Shown one piece after another: positions 15,212 through 23,724 of a stretch of 26,597 bases of DNA. Source of the DNA: CANHEE01 sp043777755 (lineage in GTDB: Bacteria > Bacteroidota > Bacteroidia > Chitinophagales > Saprospiraceae). Each line of letters begins with the position of its first letter. Positions within the stretch are counted from its first letter, which is position 1. The stretch covers positions 1 to 26,597 of the forward strand of contig JAYWHK010000153.1 of assembly GCA_043777755.1 (NCBI GenBank), read 5' to 3'. The notes beneath the pieces were generated by a model. It saw only the letters and a list, made by a program, of their open reading frames with translations, was not told the DNA's origin and ran no database searches. Position numbers and translations under genes: made by a program.

Positions 15212-15826
15212 ATGACAGCAAGCGCAGCAACTTTAAATATGCCAGCTCCGAAACAGAAAGCAGAGCGATTGGTTTCTTTGGAAAAATACTTTCAAAGAGA
15301 AGAAAAAGCATTGTATAAAAGCGAATTTCATAACGGAAAAATCATCAAAATGCCTGGAGGTACTTTTAACCACGATATTTTAGGCACAAAAGCCACAACT
15401 CTTTTAAACAATTTTATTGACGATAACGAACTCAATTACTTTGTCAATGGCAGTGATATGAAAATTCGTATTGAAGCATTTGACAGGGTACTTTATCCTG
15501 ATGCAGCAGTTATTTGTGAAAAACCTATATTTTATGACAATAGGAAAGACATTATTGTGAATCCTTTAATAATTGTTGAAGTACTTTCAGATAGTACAGA
15601 TAAATTTGACAGATGCGATAAATTTGAATTTTATAGAAGTTTGGAAACCTTTAAAGAGTATGTTTTAATTCATCAAAAAAGGAAATTAGTAACCGTTCAT
15701 ACCAAACAAAGTGATGTTTCGTGGCTGATGCGGGAATATAAAGGTGACGAAGCTATTGCAATTTTGTACGCTTTACAGGAATGTCCCTTGCCACTGAAGC
15801 GATTGTATAGAGGTTTAGAATTATAA
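15212..15826 (+). CDS. Uma2-family (DUF820) restriction-endonuclease-fold protein
   Basis: A 204-residue protein of the Uma2 family, which has a PD-(D/E)XK nuclease fold. Its cellular role is not established even where it is abundant. Visible family marks are the GKIIKMPGGTFNHDILGTKA segment (residues about 43-62), the acidic motif YPDAAVI, and IIVEVLSDST with the conserved Glu, followed by FDRCDKFEFYRSLETFKEYV. Length is typical. The first ATG lies 20 bp after a consensus promoter. It is the first of three closely spaced rightward genes. Uma2 genes often occur in many copies and move between genomes. Confidence 0.88.
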   Translation: MTASAATLNMPAPKQKAERLVSLEKYFQREEKALYKSEFHNGKIIKMPGGTFNHDILGTKATTLLNNFIDDNELNYFVNGSDMKIRIEAFDRVLYPDAAVICEKPIFYDNRKDIIVNPLIIVEVLSDSTDKFDRCDKFEFYRSLETFKEYVLIHQKRKLVTVHTKQSDVSWLMREYKGDEAIAILYALQECPLPLKRLYRGLEL

Positions 15827-15847
15827 AAAAATCAAAAAAAGTGATAT

Positions 15848-16579
15848 ATGCAAAAAGAAATACACAATTGGCACAGTCCAGCTTTGGACAAAAATATGGA
15901 AATTGCCGTTTATGGTACTTATGGTTTTAGCTTACTTTTAATTCCAACTGCTGCTGCGGACTACTTGGAATACGAGCGTTTTGAGCTAATAAATGCGATT
16001 AAACCATTGATAGACGCTGGCAAAGTCAAGGTTTTTTCCATCAATAGCATCAATCGAGAGAGTTGGTTGAACAATGATATGTATCCTCCGCACAAGGCAA
16101 TTCGTCACAACCAATTCAATCAATATGTTTTTAATGAAGTAATTCCTTTTTTAAAAAGCAAATCAGGTAATGCTACACCAATTTACATTTGTGGCGCTTC
16201 GTTTGGTGCGCTACATTCGATGAATTTGTTTTTGAAAAGACCAGATTTGATAAATGGCGTGATTGCGATGAGTGGTTGTTACGATTTGAGCGAATACACC
16301 AAGGGTTATTACGACAATGAAGTATATTTCAACTCTCCTGAACAATACCTGCCAGGCTTGAATGAAGAATGGTATTTGGATAAAATCAAACAAACCAAGC
16401 ACATTCACATCTTGACAGGTTCTGGAAATTATGAAGAACCTGAGGCTTCTCGTCGTTTTTCAGAATTGCTTTGGAAAAAAGGAATTTGGCATGACCTCGA
16501 CGTTTGGGGCGAAGATATGCCGCACGACTGGCAAACTTGGAGAACAATGTTGCCGTATGTTTTGAGTGAAAAATTTTAA
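15848..16579 (+). CDS. Alpha/beta-hydrolase-fold esterase (esterase D-like)
   Basis: A 243-residue putative esterase of the PF00756 type. The nucleophile elbow is GASFG with Ser118 (ICGASFGALHSM). The likely catalytic His is H226 in MPHDWQTWR, and an acid would lie in TGSGNYEEPEA. There is no signal peptide, so it is cytoplasmic. The substrate is unknown; relatives hydrolyse acyl esters or S-formylglutathione, and some Bacteroidota relatives are annotated simply as esterases. It begins 21 bp after the Uma2 gene and is 6 bp from the methyltransferase. Confidence 0.83.
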   Translation: MQKEIHNWHSPALDKNMEIAVYGTYGFSLLLIPTAAADYLEYERFELINAIKPLIDAGKVKVFSINSINRESWLNNDMYPPHKAIRHNQFNQYVFNEVIPFLKSKSGNATPIYICGASFGALHSMNLFLKRPDLINGVIAMSGCYDLSEYTKGYYDNEVYFNSPEQYLPGLNEEWYLDKIKQTKHIHILTGSGNYEEPEASRRFSELLWKKGIWHDLDVWGEDMPHDWQTWRTMLPYVLSEKF

Positions 16580-16585
16580 AACCTT

Positions 16586-17401
16586 ATGATTCAAAAAATT
16601 TTTTATATTTTAAAATATTATTGGAAGGCGAAAACGAAGTACGACGTTCATTCGCCTTTTGTTTTTGATTTTATCAAAGAAGTATTAGAAGACGATAAAT
16701 TTTATTACCACTTTAAAGACATCGAGCAGTTGCGCACACAATTACTTGACAATCAATCTATTATTGAAGTGGAAGATTTTGGTGCTGGCTCGGCTGTTAT
16801 CAAAAGTAACAAACGAAAAGTCGCTGACATTGCCAAAACCTCTTTGACAAGAGAGAATTTTTGCCAATTGCTTTTCAAAATTGTACATCATTATAAGCCA
16901 AAAGAAATCATCGAATTGGGTACTTCTTTTGGTGTGGCGAGTTTGTATTTGAGCAAAGCTGCGCCCAATGCGACACTCCAAACCATCGAAGGTTCCGAAA
17001 AAATAGCCGATATTGCACAGCTTAATTTTGACCTTTTCAAAGCAAGCAACATTACGATTCATCGAGGCAATATCAATACCGTTTTACCAGAAGTTTTAGA
17101 GAAAACCAAGCGTTTGGATATGATTTTTTTAGATGGAAATCATCAAAAAATGCCTACGATTGATTATTTTGAAAAAAGTCTTCCTTTCGCCCATGCTCAA
17201 ACTATTTTTATTTTTGATGATATTTATTGGTCAAAAGGCATGAGCGAGGCTTGGGAAACGGTCAAAAGTCACCCTTCCACTACCCTATCCATTGACTTAT
17301 ATCAGTTTGGTTTGGTTTTTATCAATCCTGAGTTTAAAGAAAAACAACATTTTACGCTGATAGATAGTTTGTGGAAACCGTTTAATTGGGGATTTTTTTA
17401 G
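16586..17401 (+). CDS. Class I SAM-dependent methyltransferase
   Basis: A 271-residue Rossmann-fold methyltransferase. The N-terminal part begins with YYWKAKTKYDVHSPFVFDFI, seen in a Bacteroidota subgroup. Motif I is IIELGTSFGVASLYLSKAAP (about residues 108-127), an acidic strand end follows (LQTIEGSEK), and LDMIFLDGNHQ and FIFDDIYWSKGM are the later active-site strands, as in O-methyltransferase-like Methyltransf_24 proteins. The substrate cannot be inferred. The gene is separated from the esterase by 6 bp, indicating co-transcription. Confidence 0.85.
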   Translation: MIQKIFYILKYYWKAKTKYDVHSPFVFDFIKEVLEDDKFYYHFKDIEQLRTQLLDNQSIIEVEDFGAGSAVIKSNKRKVADIAKTSLTRENFCQLLFKIVHHYKPKEIIELGTSFGVASLYLSKAAPNATLQTIEGSEKIADIAQLNFDLFKASNITIHRGNINTVLPEVLEKTKRLDMIFLDGNHQKMPTIDYFEKSLPFAHAQTIFIFDDIYWSKGMSEAWETVKSHPSTTLSIDLYQFGLVFINPEFKEKQHFTLIDSLWKPFNWGFF

Positions 17402-17420
17402 ACAAAAGAAAAAAAAGTAG

Positions 17421-17428
17421 TATCTTTG
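17421..17428 (+). promoter_or_regulatory. Promoter of the arginine deiminase-pabB-pabC operon, -7 element
   Basis: TATCTTTG matches the consensus. The -33 position is a T run (around 17393-17399). The start codon follows 47 bp later. Confidence 0.6.
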
Positions 17429-17475
17429 CAGCAAATTTTAATAAAATTAATCTCCTAAACGAGAAAAAATAATTT

Positions 17476-18762
17476 ATGGCTCGACCAAATCCAGTTCAAA
17501 CAAGCACTCCAAGAGTTCATTGTAGCTCTGAAATCGGAACACTCAAGCGTGTTATTGTTCATCGTCCAGACGAAGGCATTGCTCGTATTTCGCCAAAAGA
17601 CGCTGCCGAATTGCTCTTTGATGACATCGTTCACTTGCCCAATATGCAAGAAGAACACGATATTTTCACTGCCGTTTTGCACGCTTTTATTGGCAAAGAA
17701 AATGTATTGGAAACACATCAATTATTGGCAGAAGCATTGGGTTCTGACGAGGAAAGTAAGCAATGGATGATTACAGAAATCCTTGATTATGAGGAACTTC
17801 CGTCAAGTTGCAAGGAAATGTTACAAAACCTAAGCAACGATGAATTGGCAGATTTATTGATTAGTGGTTACATGGAAAAAGAGGACTATTATATGTTCGA
17901 CCCGATTCCTAATTTCATTTTTACTCGTGACATTGCTGTTTGTGTCAATGACCATATTGTCATCACAAAAGCCTCTCGTTCAGCACGTTACCGTGAAAAT
18001 TTCTTGGCGAGATTCATCTTTTTTGCACATCCAATTTTTAAAGATTTACGTGACAACAACCGCATCATCAACATGAACGATGTCGATGCTTTTCCACCTT
18101 CCAAAAAAGGCGATTTTGTAAGCATCGAAGGTGGTGACATGATGATTATCAACAAAGATTACTTGCTGATTGGCTGTTCTGAACGCACAAATGCCTACTC
18201 AATTCGTCTATTGAAAGATGCACTTTTTGCAAAAGGCGTTATTCGTAATGTCGTACAGGTGAATATTCCGCCCGACCGTGCGTATATGCACTTGGACACT
18301 ATTTTCACACAGATAAATTCCAATCATACCACTGCTTTCAAGCCTATTATCGTAGAAGGCTTGAGTTCGTATGTAGAAGTTTATCGTCATACAGGAAGCA
18401 CAACCGTTTATGGTACTTTGGAGGAATTTATCCGTGCAGAAATCAATAATAAAATGAAATTCATCTTCTCGGGCGATGGCGAATCTCCTTGGCAAGAGCG
18501 TGAACAATGGACAGATGGCTGCAATTTGGTGGCACTTCGTCCAGGTGTTGCGCTAACTTATGACCGCAATCCAAAAACAGAAATGGCTTTCAAAGATTAT
18601 GGTTATCAGGTGATTCATGCACGTCAATTGTTGGCAAAATTTGAAAGTGGCGAATTGAAGCCCGAAGATGTTAAAAATACCATTATTACATTGCCATCTA
18701 ATGAGCTTTCTCGAGCGAGAGGTGGCTCTCACTGTATGACTTGTCCGATTGAAAGAGAATAG
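17476..18762 (+). CDS. Arginine deiminase family protein
   Basis: A 428-residue guanidino-group-modifying enzyme, most likely hydrolysing arginine to citrulline and ammonia. The catalytic set is visible: FTRD with Asp152, EGGD (218-221), His272 in YMHLDT, and nucleophile Cys420 in RGGSHCMTCPI. The helical insertion at about 85-135 is that of arginine deiminase rather than dimethylargininase. The arcB and arcC genes of the fermentative pathway are absent here, so the physiological role is open. The next gene, pabB, begins 19 bp after the stop (or overlaps if a TTG is used), making an odd operon of arginine breakdown with p-aminobenzoate synthesis. Confidence 0.9.
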   Translation: MARPNPVQTSTPRVHCSSEIGTLKRVIVHRPDEGIARISPKDAAELLFDDIVHLPNMQEEHDIFTAVLHAFIGKENVLETHQLLAEALGSDEESKQWMITEILDYEELPSSCKEMLQNLSNDELADLLISGYMEKEDYYMFDPIPNFIFTRDIAVCVNDHIVITKASRSARYRENFLARFIFFAHPIFKDLRDNNRIINMNDVDAFPPSKKGDFVSIEGGDMMIINKDYLLIGCSERTNAYSIRLLKDALFAKGVIRNVVQVNIPPDRAYMHLDTIFTQINSNHTTAFKPIIVEGLSSYVEVYRHTGSTTVYGTLEEFIRAEINNKMKFIFSGDGESPWQEREQWTDGCNLVALRPGVALTYDRNPKTEMAFKDYGYQVIHARQLLAKFESGELKPEDVKNTIITLPSNELSRARGGSHCMTCPIERE

Positions 18763-18781
18763 AAATAACGGCTTTCAGCTG

Positions 18782-19744
18782 ATGAATCAATACGGCAAAG
18801 AAGGAAAACCTTTTTTGTTTGTGGTTGATTTTGATAAAAAAAATATCAATGTTTTTTTAGAAAAAGGCATTACAAAAAATAACATTTACTTTGATATTGA
18901 AGGTATTACAAATTACGATTACCAAAATGTATTACCACTTCCGCAAACGAATCTTTGGAAAAAAACACCTGTTTCGTTTGCGGAATATCAAAAATCTTTT
19001 CAGATTGTTCAGAAAGGACTCCTGCGTGGCGATTCCTTTTTGACCAACCTCACTTTTCAAACAGAAGTAGAAACCAACCTTAGTTTTCAGCATATTTTTC
19101 ACCATGCAAAAGCAAAATATAAATTGCTTTTCAAAAATGAGTTTGTTTGTTTTTCACCAGAAATTTTTGTTAAAATCAATGCCAATGGAAGCATCAGCTC
19201 TAATCCTATGAAAGGAACGATTGATGCTAATATTCCAGATGCTAAATCATTGATTTTGAACAACTTAAAAGAAAAATCAGAACACCATACCATTGTCGAT
19301 TTTATCAGAAATGACTTGAGTCGAGTGGCTAAAAAAGTTCGAGTTGAACGTTTTAGGTATTTAGATTTGATACGCACCAATACGAAAGATTTACTGCAAG
19401 TAAGCTCAGAAATCGTAGGTGAATTGCCGCAAGATTGGAAAGAAAACATCGGTACAATTTTCGATAGCCTCTTGCCAGCTGGCTCTATCAGTGGCGCACC
19501 AAAACCCAGCACTTTGAACATCATCAGCGAAGCCGAAAATTATGAACGTGGCTATTATACAGGTATTGTCGGTTTTTTTGACGGAAAAACAGTAAACAGC
19601 GGTGTGATGATTCGTTTTTTGGAAAAAAAAGGAGAACAGCTTTTTTTTAAAAGTGGTGGTGGAATCACTGTTTTTTCTAACGAAAATACTGAATATCAAG
19701 AACTTATACAAAAAATCTATGTTCCCATTCCTCGAAACCATTAA
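18782..19744 (+). CDS. pabB: Aminodeoxychorismate synthase component I
   Basis: A 320-residue chorismate-binding enzyme that aminates chorismate to 4-amino-4-deoxychorismate for folate synthesis, with ammonia from a PabA-type glutaminase not found here. Diagnostic motifs are FSPEIFVKI, SSNPMKGTI, HHTIVDFIRNDLSRVA, LLPAGSISGAPKPSTLNII, YYTGIVGFFDG and FKSGGGITVFS. It is shorter than E. coli PabB because the N-terminal part is reduced, as usual in Bacteroidota. The frame extends to a TTG at 18749, inside the previous gene, but the ATG at 18782 is preferred. Its 3' end overlaps pabC by 26 bp. Confidence 0.92.
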   Translation: MNQYGKEGKPFLFVVDFDKKNINVFLEKGITKNNIYFDIEGITNYDYQNVLPLPQTNLWKKTPVSFAEYQKSFQIVQKGLLRGDSFLTNLTFQTEVETNLSFQHIFHHAKAKYKLLFKNEFVCFSPEIFVKINANGSISSNPMKGTIDANIPDAKSLILNNLKEKSEHHTIVDFIRNDLSRVAKKVRVERFRYLDLIRTNTKDLLQVSSEIVGELPQDWKENIGTIFDSLLPAGSISGAPKPSTLNIISEAENYERGYYTGIVGFFDGKTVNSGVMIRFLEKKGEQLFFKSGGGITVFSNENTEYQELIQKIYVPIPRNH

Positions 19745-20363
19745 AGTACAAAATGGTAAAGCGGCACTTTTGTCTTACCATCAAAAACGTTTGAATCGCA
19801 CGTTTAAACATTTTTTTCCTTCTGAAAAAAAACTTGATTTGGAAAATATTTTTTCAAAAGAAGAAAAAATATTGGCTACACAAAATACTGATAATCAGGT
19901 ATTTAAGTGCCGATTTTTGTACAACGAAAAGTCGTTTTTCATCGAACTCCTACCCTATTCCATCAAGCCTATTAGTTCATTTCGATTGGTTCATGTCGGT
20001 GATGATTTTTCATACCATTTTAAATTTTCAAAAAGAGATTTATTAAACGACTTAATCGTTGATAATCAAGAAGTTATCATCGTTAAAAATGGCTTTTTGA
20101 CCGACACCACTTATGCCAATATTGCTTTGAAACAAGGTGATAAATGGTACACGCCTTCCGAACCTTTGCTACAAGGAACAAAACGAGATTTTTTAATTGA
20201 GAATCAACTAATCATTCCTAAACCATTGCATATCAATGATTTACAAAATTTTTCTCACATCAAAATATTCAATGCCATGATGGAAAGTGAAGCCATAGCG
20301 TTGTTTGATTGTTTGATTGTTCAAACGGAGATTGTACCGAAGAAGGATAGGAACACTGATTGA
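19719..20363 (+). CDS. pabC: Aminodeoxychorismate lyase-like class IV aminotransferase
   Basis: A 214-residue PLP enzyme of the BCAT/D-amino-acid transaminase fold, expected to release pyruvate from aminodeoxychorismate to give p-aminobenzoate. The start at 19719 (MFPFLETIKVQNGKAALLSY) is chosen because upstream codons lie within pabB. HQKRLNRTFKHFF, the probable PLP-Lys region KFSKRDLLNDL, NGFLTDTTYANIALK and PLLQGTKRDFL are family landmarks. The last residues (about IVQTEIVPKKDRNTD) lie in an 80-bp sequence that is repeated just downstream, so the C-terminus may have been replaced or extended by a repeat. Position after pabB supports the call. Confidence 0.87.
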   Translation: MFPFLETIKVQNGKAALLSYHQKRLNRTFKHFFPSEKKLDLENIFSKEEKILATQNTDNQVFKCRFLYNEKSFFIELLPYSIKPISSFRLVHVGDDFSYHFKFSKRDLLNDLIVDNQEVIIVKNGFLTDTTYANIALKQGDKWYTPSEPLLQGTKRDFLIENQLIIPKPLHINDLQNFSHIKIFNAMMESEAIALFDCLIVQTEIVPKKDRNTD

Positions 20364-20564
20364 AATGATTATTAGGATAAATCAGGATTTTTTTTAAAAA
20401 TTACAATGAAAGAAAATTTTATCTGAGTAAAATATTCAATGCGATTATCGAAAGTGGCACAGTAGTGTTGTTTAATTGTTTGATTGTTCAAACGGAGATT
20501 GTACCGAAGAAGGATAGGAACACTGATTGAAATGATTATTAGGATAAATTAGGATTTTTTTATA
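20263..20564 (+). repeat. Tandem duplication of the pabC 3' end
   Basis: Copy 1 is 20263-20397 and includes the pabC stop. Copy 2 is 20430-20564, offset 167 bp. The first 50 bp differ at about ten positions; the next 83 bp differ at one. In copy 2 the frame stays open as a similar protein tail (KIFNAIIESG...CLIVQTEIV...RNTD, stop), but no start codon precedes it. The shared 3' portion (GATTATTAGGATAAAT and so on) resembles dispersed gene-end repeats. This and the gyrA terminator are all that 20364-20634 contains. Confidence 0.88.
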
Positions 20565-20573
20565 AAAATTTTG

Positions 20574-20618
20574 ATAAAAAAAATCCATGTTGTAGTATAA
20601 CATGGATTTTTTTTATCA
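20574..20618. terminator. Bidirectional terminator between pabC and gyrA
   Basis: Perfect 19-bp inverted repeat (20574-20592 with 20600-20618), core ATCCATGTT/AACATGGAT, with A and T runs on the two arms. It serves both convergent units. Confidence 0.88.
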
Positions 20619-20634
20619 AATTTATCTTTAAAAT

Positions 20635-23304
20635 TTATTCTTCAATTATCGTTTCGTCATTGGCAGCAACATCTGGCGCATCAGTATTTTCAACCGTTCC
20701 AGTATTTTCTGCATTGTCAATGATTTCTACACCTTCGCCATCTACGATTTCGATGTTTTCAGCTACTTCTTCTTCGTGTTTTACAACTGCAACGTCAGCG
20801 ATGCTATCTCCATCGTCAATACGGATTACACGAACACCTTGTGTTGCACGTCCCATAATACGGAAATCTGCCATCCAAACACGAATCGTAATGCCTGATT
20901 TACAAGTAATTACCAAATCTTCTTCATCTGTTACGGATTTTATCGCAACCAAATTACCTGTTTTGTCCGTGATATTGATGGTTTTTACACCTTTTCCACC
21001 ACGACCTACTGTTGGGTAATCTTCGACTGCCGAGCGTTTTCCATTTCCTTTTTCAGAAAGTACAAAAACAGAAGCTGCTTCGTCGTTTTTATCTACGCAA
21101 ACCATACCAACGACTGCATCTATGCCATCTTCTTTTAATGAAATGGCACGAACACCGCTTGCAGTACGTCCTGTCGGACGAACAGCCGCTTCATTAAATC
21201 GAATCGCTTTTCCAGTTGTACTGGCGATGATGATTTCGTTTGAACCATTGGTCATTTTCACTTCCAACAAACGGTCGCCTTCGTGGATTCCCATTGCCAA
21301 AATACCACCGTTTCTTGGACGAGCAAAATCGGACAATGTTGTTTTTTTGATTTGACCTTGTGCCGTACAAAAAATCAAAAAGTTATTTTCGACATATTCT
21401 CTGCTTTGGAAATCTTCCGAAGCGATTTTAATAAACGCCCTTATCTTATCGTCCATCGGCATCTGCACAATGTTCTGAATCACACGACCAGCACTTTGCT
21501 TGCTTGCTTCTGGAATCTCATATACACGAACCCAATGGCATTTTCCTTGTTCTGTAAAGAGCAATAAAAAGTCGTGGTTGTTCGCAACAATCAACTGTTC
21601 TACAAAATCTTCGTTTCGTGTTTTTGAACCACGAGAACCACGTCCGCCACGTCCTTGCGATTTGTATTCGCTTGACGCTGTGCGTTTTACGTAACCCAAA
21701 TGTGAAATGGTAATCATCATTTCCTCATTTGCCATCATGTCTTCGATGCTAATTTCACCGTCAGCATAACTGATTTCGGTACGACGAGCATCTCCAAATT
21801 TGTCTTTAATTTCCGTTAATTCATCTTTGATAATGCCACGTTGCAACTCTTCGCTATTCAAAATTTCGTTCAATCTCAAAATCAACTGACGAAGACCAGC
21901 GTATTCATTTTGAATTTTGTCACGCTCCAAACCCGTCAAACGAGAAAGACGCATTTCCAAAATCGCTTTTGCTTGTACATCGCTCAACTGATAAGTGTCT
22001 GGTAAATTACCAGGCACACCATCGTGTTGATCAATCAACGCTGCTGTTGCAGGAGTCAATCTGAACTGCGTAGAAACCAAAGCATTGTGCGCTTCATCTA
22101 CATTTTTTGAAGCACGAATCAAGTCAATGATTCTGTCCAAATCGTCCAAAGCCACCAACAAACCTTCCAAAATATGCGCTCTATCTTCCGCTTTCTTAAG
22201 TTCAAATTTAGTACGGCGAACAATCACTTCCAAACGGAATTTGATAAATTCTGTAATCAAATCCTTCAAACCAAGGGTTCTCGGACGACCATTTACCAAA
22301 CAAACGTTGTTGATACCATAAGACGTTTGCAACGGCGTATATTTGAATAAACTACTCAAAACAACATTTGCCATCGCATCACGCTTGATTTCGATAACGA
22401 TTCGCAAACCTGTACGGTCACTTTCATCACGCAAATCACTGATACCCGTTAGTTTTTTATCATTGACCAATTCGGCGATTTTTACCACCAATTGCGCCTT
22501 GTTCACTTGATAAGGAATCTCTGTAATGATGATGGTTTCACGTCCGCTCGAAGAAGTTTCGATGTTCGCTCTTGCACGAACCACTACTCTACCACGACCC
22601 GTTTCAAACGCTTCATGTACGCCATTCATACCATAAATGATACCGCCTGTAGGGAAATCGGGCGCTTTGACAAACTGCATTAAATCCGCAGTTGTCATAT
22701 CGGGATTATCTACTTGTGCCATTACAGCGTCCACCACTTCCGTAAGGTTGTGCGGCATCATGTTCGTTGCCATACCTACTGCAATACCCGAACTACCATT
22801 GATGAGTAGATTTGGGATTTTTGCAGGCAAAACAGAAGGTTCTTCTAAGGTATCGTCAAAGTTCGGTCGAAAATCAACCGTATCTTTTTCCAAATCAGAG
22901 AGCAATTCGTCAGCGATACGCTTCAAACGTGCTTCCGTATAACGCATCGCCGCTGGGCTATCGCCGTCCATTGAGCCAAAGTTTCCTTGACCATCAACCA
23001 ACGGATAACGCAAAGACCAGTCTTGCGCCATACGAACCATCGTATCATACACGGAACTGTCACCGTGCGGGTGGTATTTACCCAAAACTTCACCAACAAT
23101 ACGAGCCGACTTTTTGTGCGACTTGTTGTATTGCATACCCAACTCATTCATACCGAACAATACACGACGGTGTACGGGTTTCAATCCATCACGTACATCT
23201 GGTAAGGCACGTGAAACAATTACCGACATTGAGTAGTCAATGTAAGCGGTTTTCATTGTGTCCTCAATATTTACTTGGACAATCCTTTGTAACGAATCTG
23301 ACAT
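20635..23304 (-). CDS. gyrA: DNA gyrase subunit A
   Basis: An 889-residue type IIA topoisomerase subunit that, with GyrB, introduces negative supercoils. The catalytic Tyr is Y122 in AAMRYTEAR. The quinolone-determining segment GKYHPHGDSSVYDTMVRMAQ (75-94) keeps Ser83 and Asp87, the sensitive-type residues in E. coli numbering. The GyrA box appears as QGRGGRG near residue 560, which separates gyrase from ParC. Beta-pinwheel repeats follow. The C-terminus is a strongly acidic tail of about 50 residues (EEEVAENIEIVDGEGVEI onward). Alone in its unit, with a promoter at 23432-23462 and a terminator at 20574. Confidence 0.97.
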   Translation of the reverse strand: MSDSLQRIVQVNIEDTMKTAYIDYSMSVIVSRALPDVRDGLKPVHRRVLFGMNELGMQYNKSHKKSARIVGEVLGKYHPHGDSSVYDTMVRMAQDWSLRYPLVDGQGNFGSMDGDSPAAMRYTEARLKRIADELLSDLEKDTVDFRPNFDDTLEEPSVLPAKIPNLLINGSSGIAVGMATNMMPHNLTEVVDAVMAQVDNPDMTTADLMQFVKAPDFPTGGIIYGMNGVHEAFETGRGRVVVRARANIETSSSGRETIIITEIPYQVNKAQLVVKIAELVNDKKLTGISDLRDESDRTGLRIVIEIKRDAMANVVLSSLFKYTPLQTSYGINNVCLVNGRPRTLGLKDLITEFIKFRLEVIVRRTKFELKKAEDRAHILEGLLVALDDLDRIIDLIRASKNVDEAHNALVSTQFRLTPATAALIDQHDGVPGNLPDTYQLSDVQAKAILEMRLSRLTGLERDKIQNEYAGLRQLILRLNEILNSEELQRGIIKDELTEIKDKFGDARRTEISYADGEISIEDMMANEEMMITISHLGYVKRTASSEYKSQGRGGRGSRGSKTRNEDFVEQLIVANNHDFLLLFTEQGKCHWVRVYEIPEASKQSAGRVIQNIVQMPMDDKIRAFIKIASEDFQSREYVENNFLIFCTAQGQIKKTTLSDFARPRNGGILAMGIHEGDRLLEVKMTNGSNEIIIASTTGKAIRFNEAAVRPTGRTASGVRAISLKEDGIDAVVGMVCVDKNDEAASVFVLSEKGNGKRSAVEDYPTVGRGGKGVKTINITDKTGNLVAIKSVTDEEDLVITCKSGITIRVWMADFRIMGRATQGVRVIRIDDGDSIADVAVVKHEEEVAENIEIVDGEGVEIIDNAENTGTVENTDAPDVAANDETIIEE

Positions 23305-23431
23305 GAAATTTTTGCTATTCCTCAGAAAGGAGGAAATTTATTTTTGTAAAATATATAAAACGTTAAAAATCAATATTTTACAAATAAAAATTAATAATAA
23401 AGCTGTTCACCTTTTTTTGAAAATTCAACTG

Positions 23432-23462
23432 CAAAGATATATCTTTTTTTTCGTTTTTTCAA
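23432..23462 (-). promoter_or_regulatory. gyrA promoter
   Basis: Read leftward: TTG (23462-23460), 20 bp, TATCTTTG (23439-23432). This leaves a leader of about 120 nt before the gyrA ATG with no clear hairpin. Confidence 0.68.
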
Positions 23463-23529
23463 TAAAAATGTGTTTATTTTTGGTAAAAAATGGAATAAAA
23501 AAATCAACTATACTTTGAAAATATTTTAG

Positions 23530-23537
23530 TACCTTTG
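23530..23537 (+). promoter_or_regulatory. Orphan promoter -7 element before a gene fragment
   Basis: TACCTTTG, a perfect -7 match, but with no TTG at the correct distance. It stands directly before the remnant at 23545-23646. Confidence 0.4.
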
Positions 23538-23544
23538 CAATCAT

Positions 23545-23646
23545 TCGGAAGGCTATTTGTTGGTTTTTGACCACCCAGAAATAAAAAATTGGCAATCAGA
23601 ATGGATTGAAACTGATGGCAAAAGAATATTTGTAGCTTGGGTGTAA
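23545..23646 (+). pseudogene. 3' remnant of a gene, C-terminal 33 residues
   Basis: An open stretch without start codon reads SEGYLLVFDHPEIKNWQSEW and ends GKRIFVAWV before TAA. The pattern GYLLVFD...W...DGKRIFVAWV resembles the C-terminal end of AAA-ATPase proteins with a PD-(D/E)XK nuclease-like tail found widely in Bacteroidota. An in-frame TAG lies at 23527-23529. Everything upstream is lost, apparently replaced by the intergenic region of gyrA. The family assignment is tentative. Confidence 0.5.
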
Positions 23647-23724
23647 CTTTTTTTAAAACTTTGTTTCCATGTTTCATTATAACAATTCAGTTAAAATAAT
23701 TTCTTTTAATTGTTTCAAAATCAA

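Noticed and set aside
18749..18781. Upstream TTG start for pabB
   Set aside because: It would overlap the arginine deiminase gene and adds residues without family similarity; the ATG at 18782 fits better.
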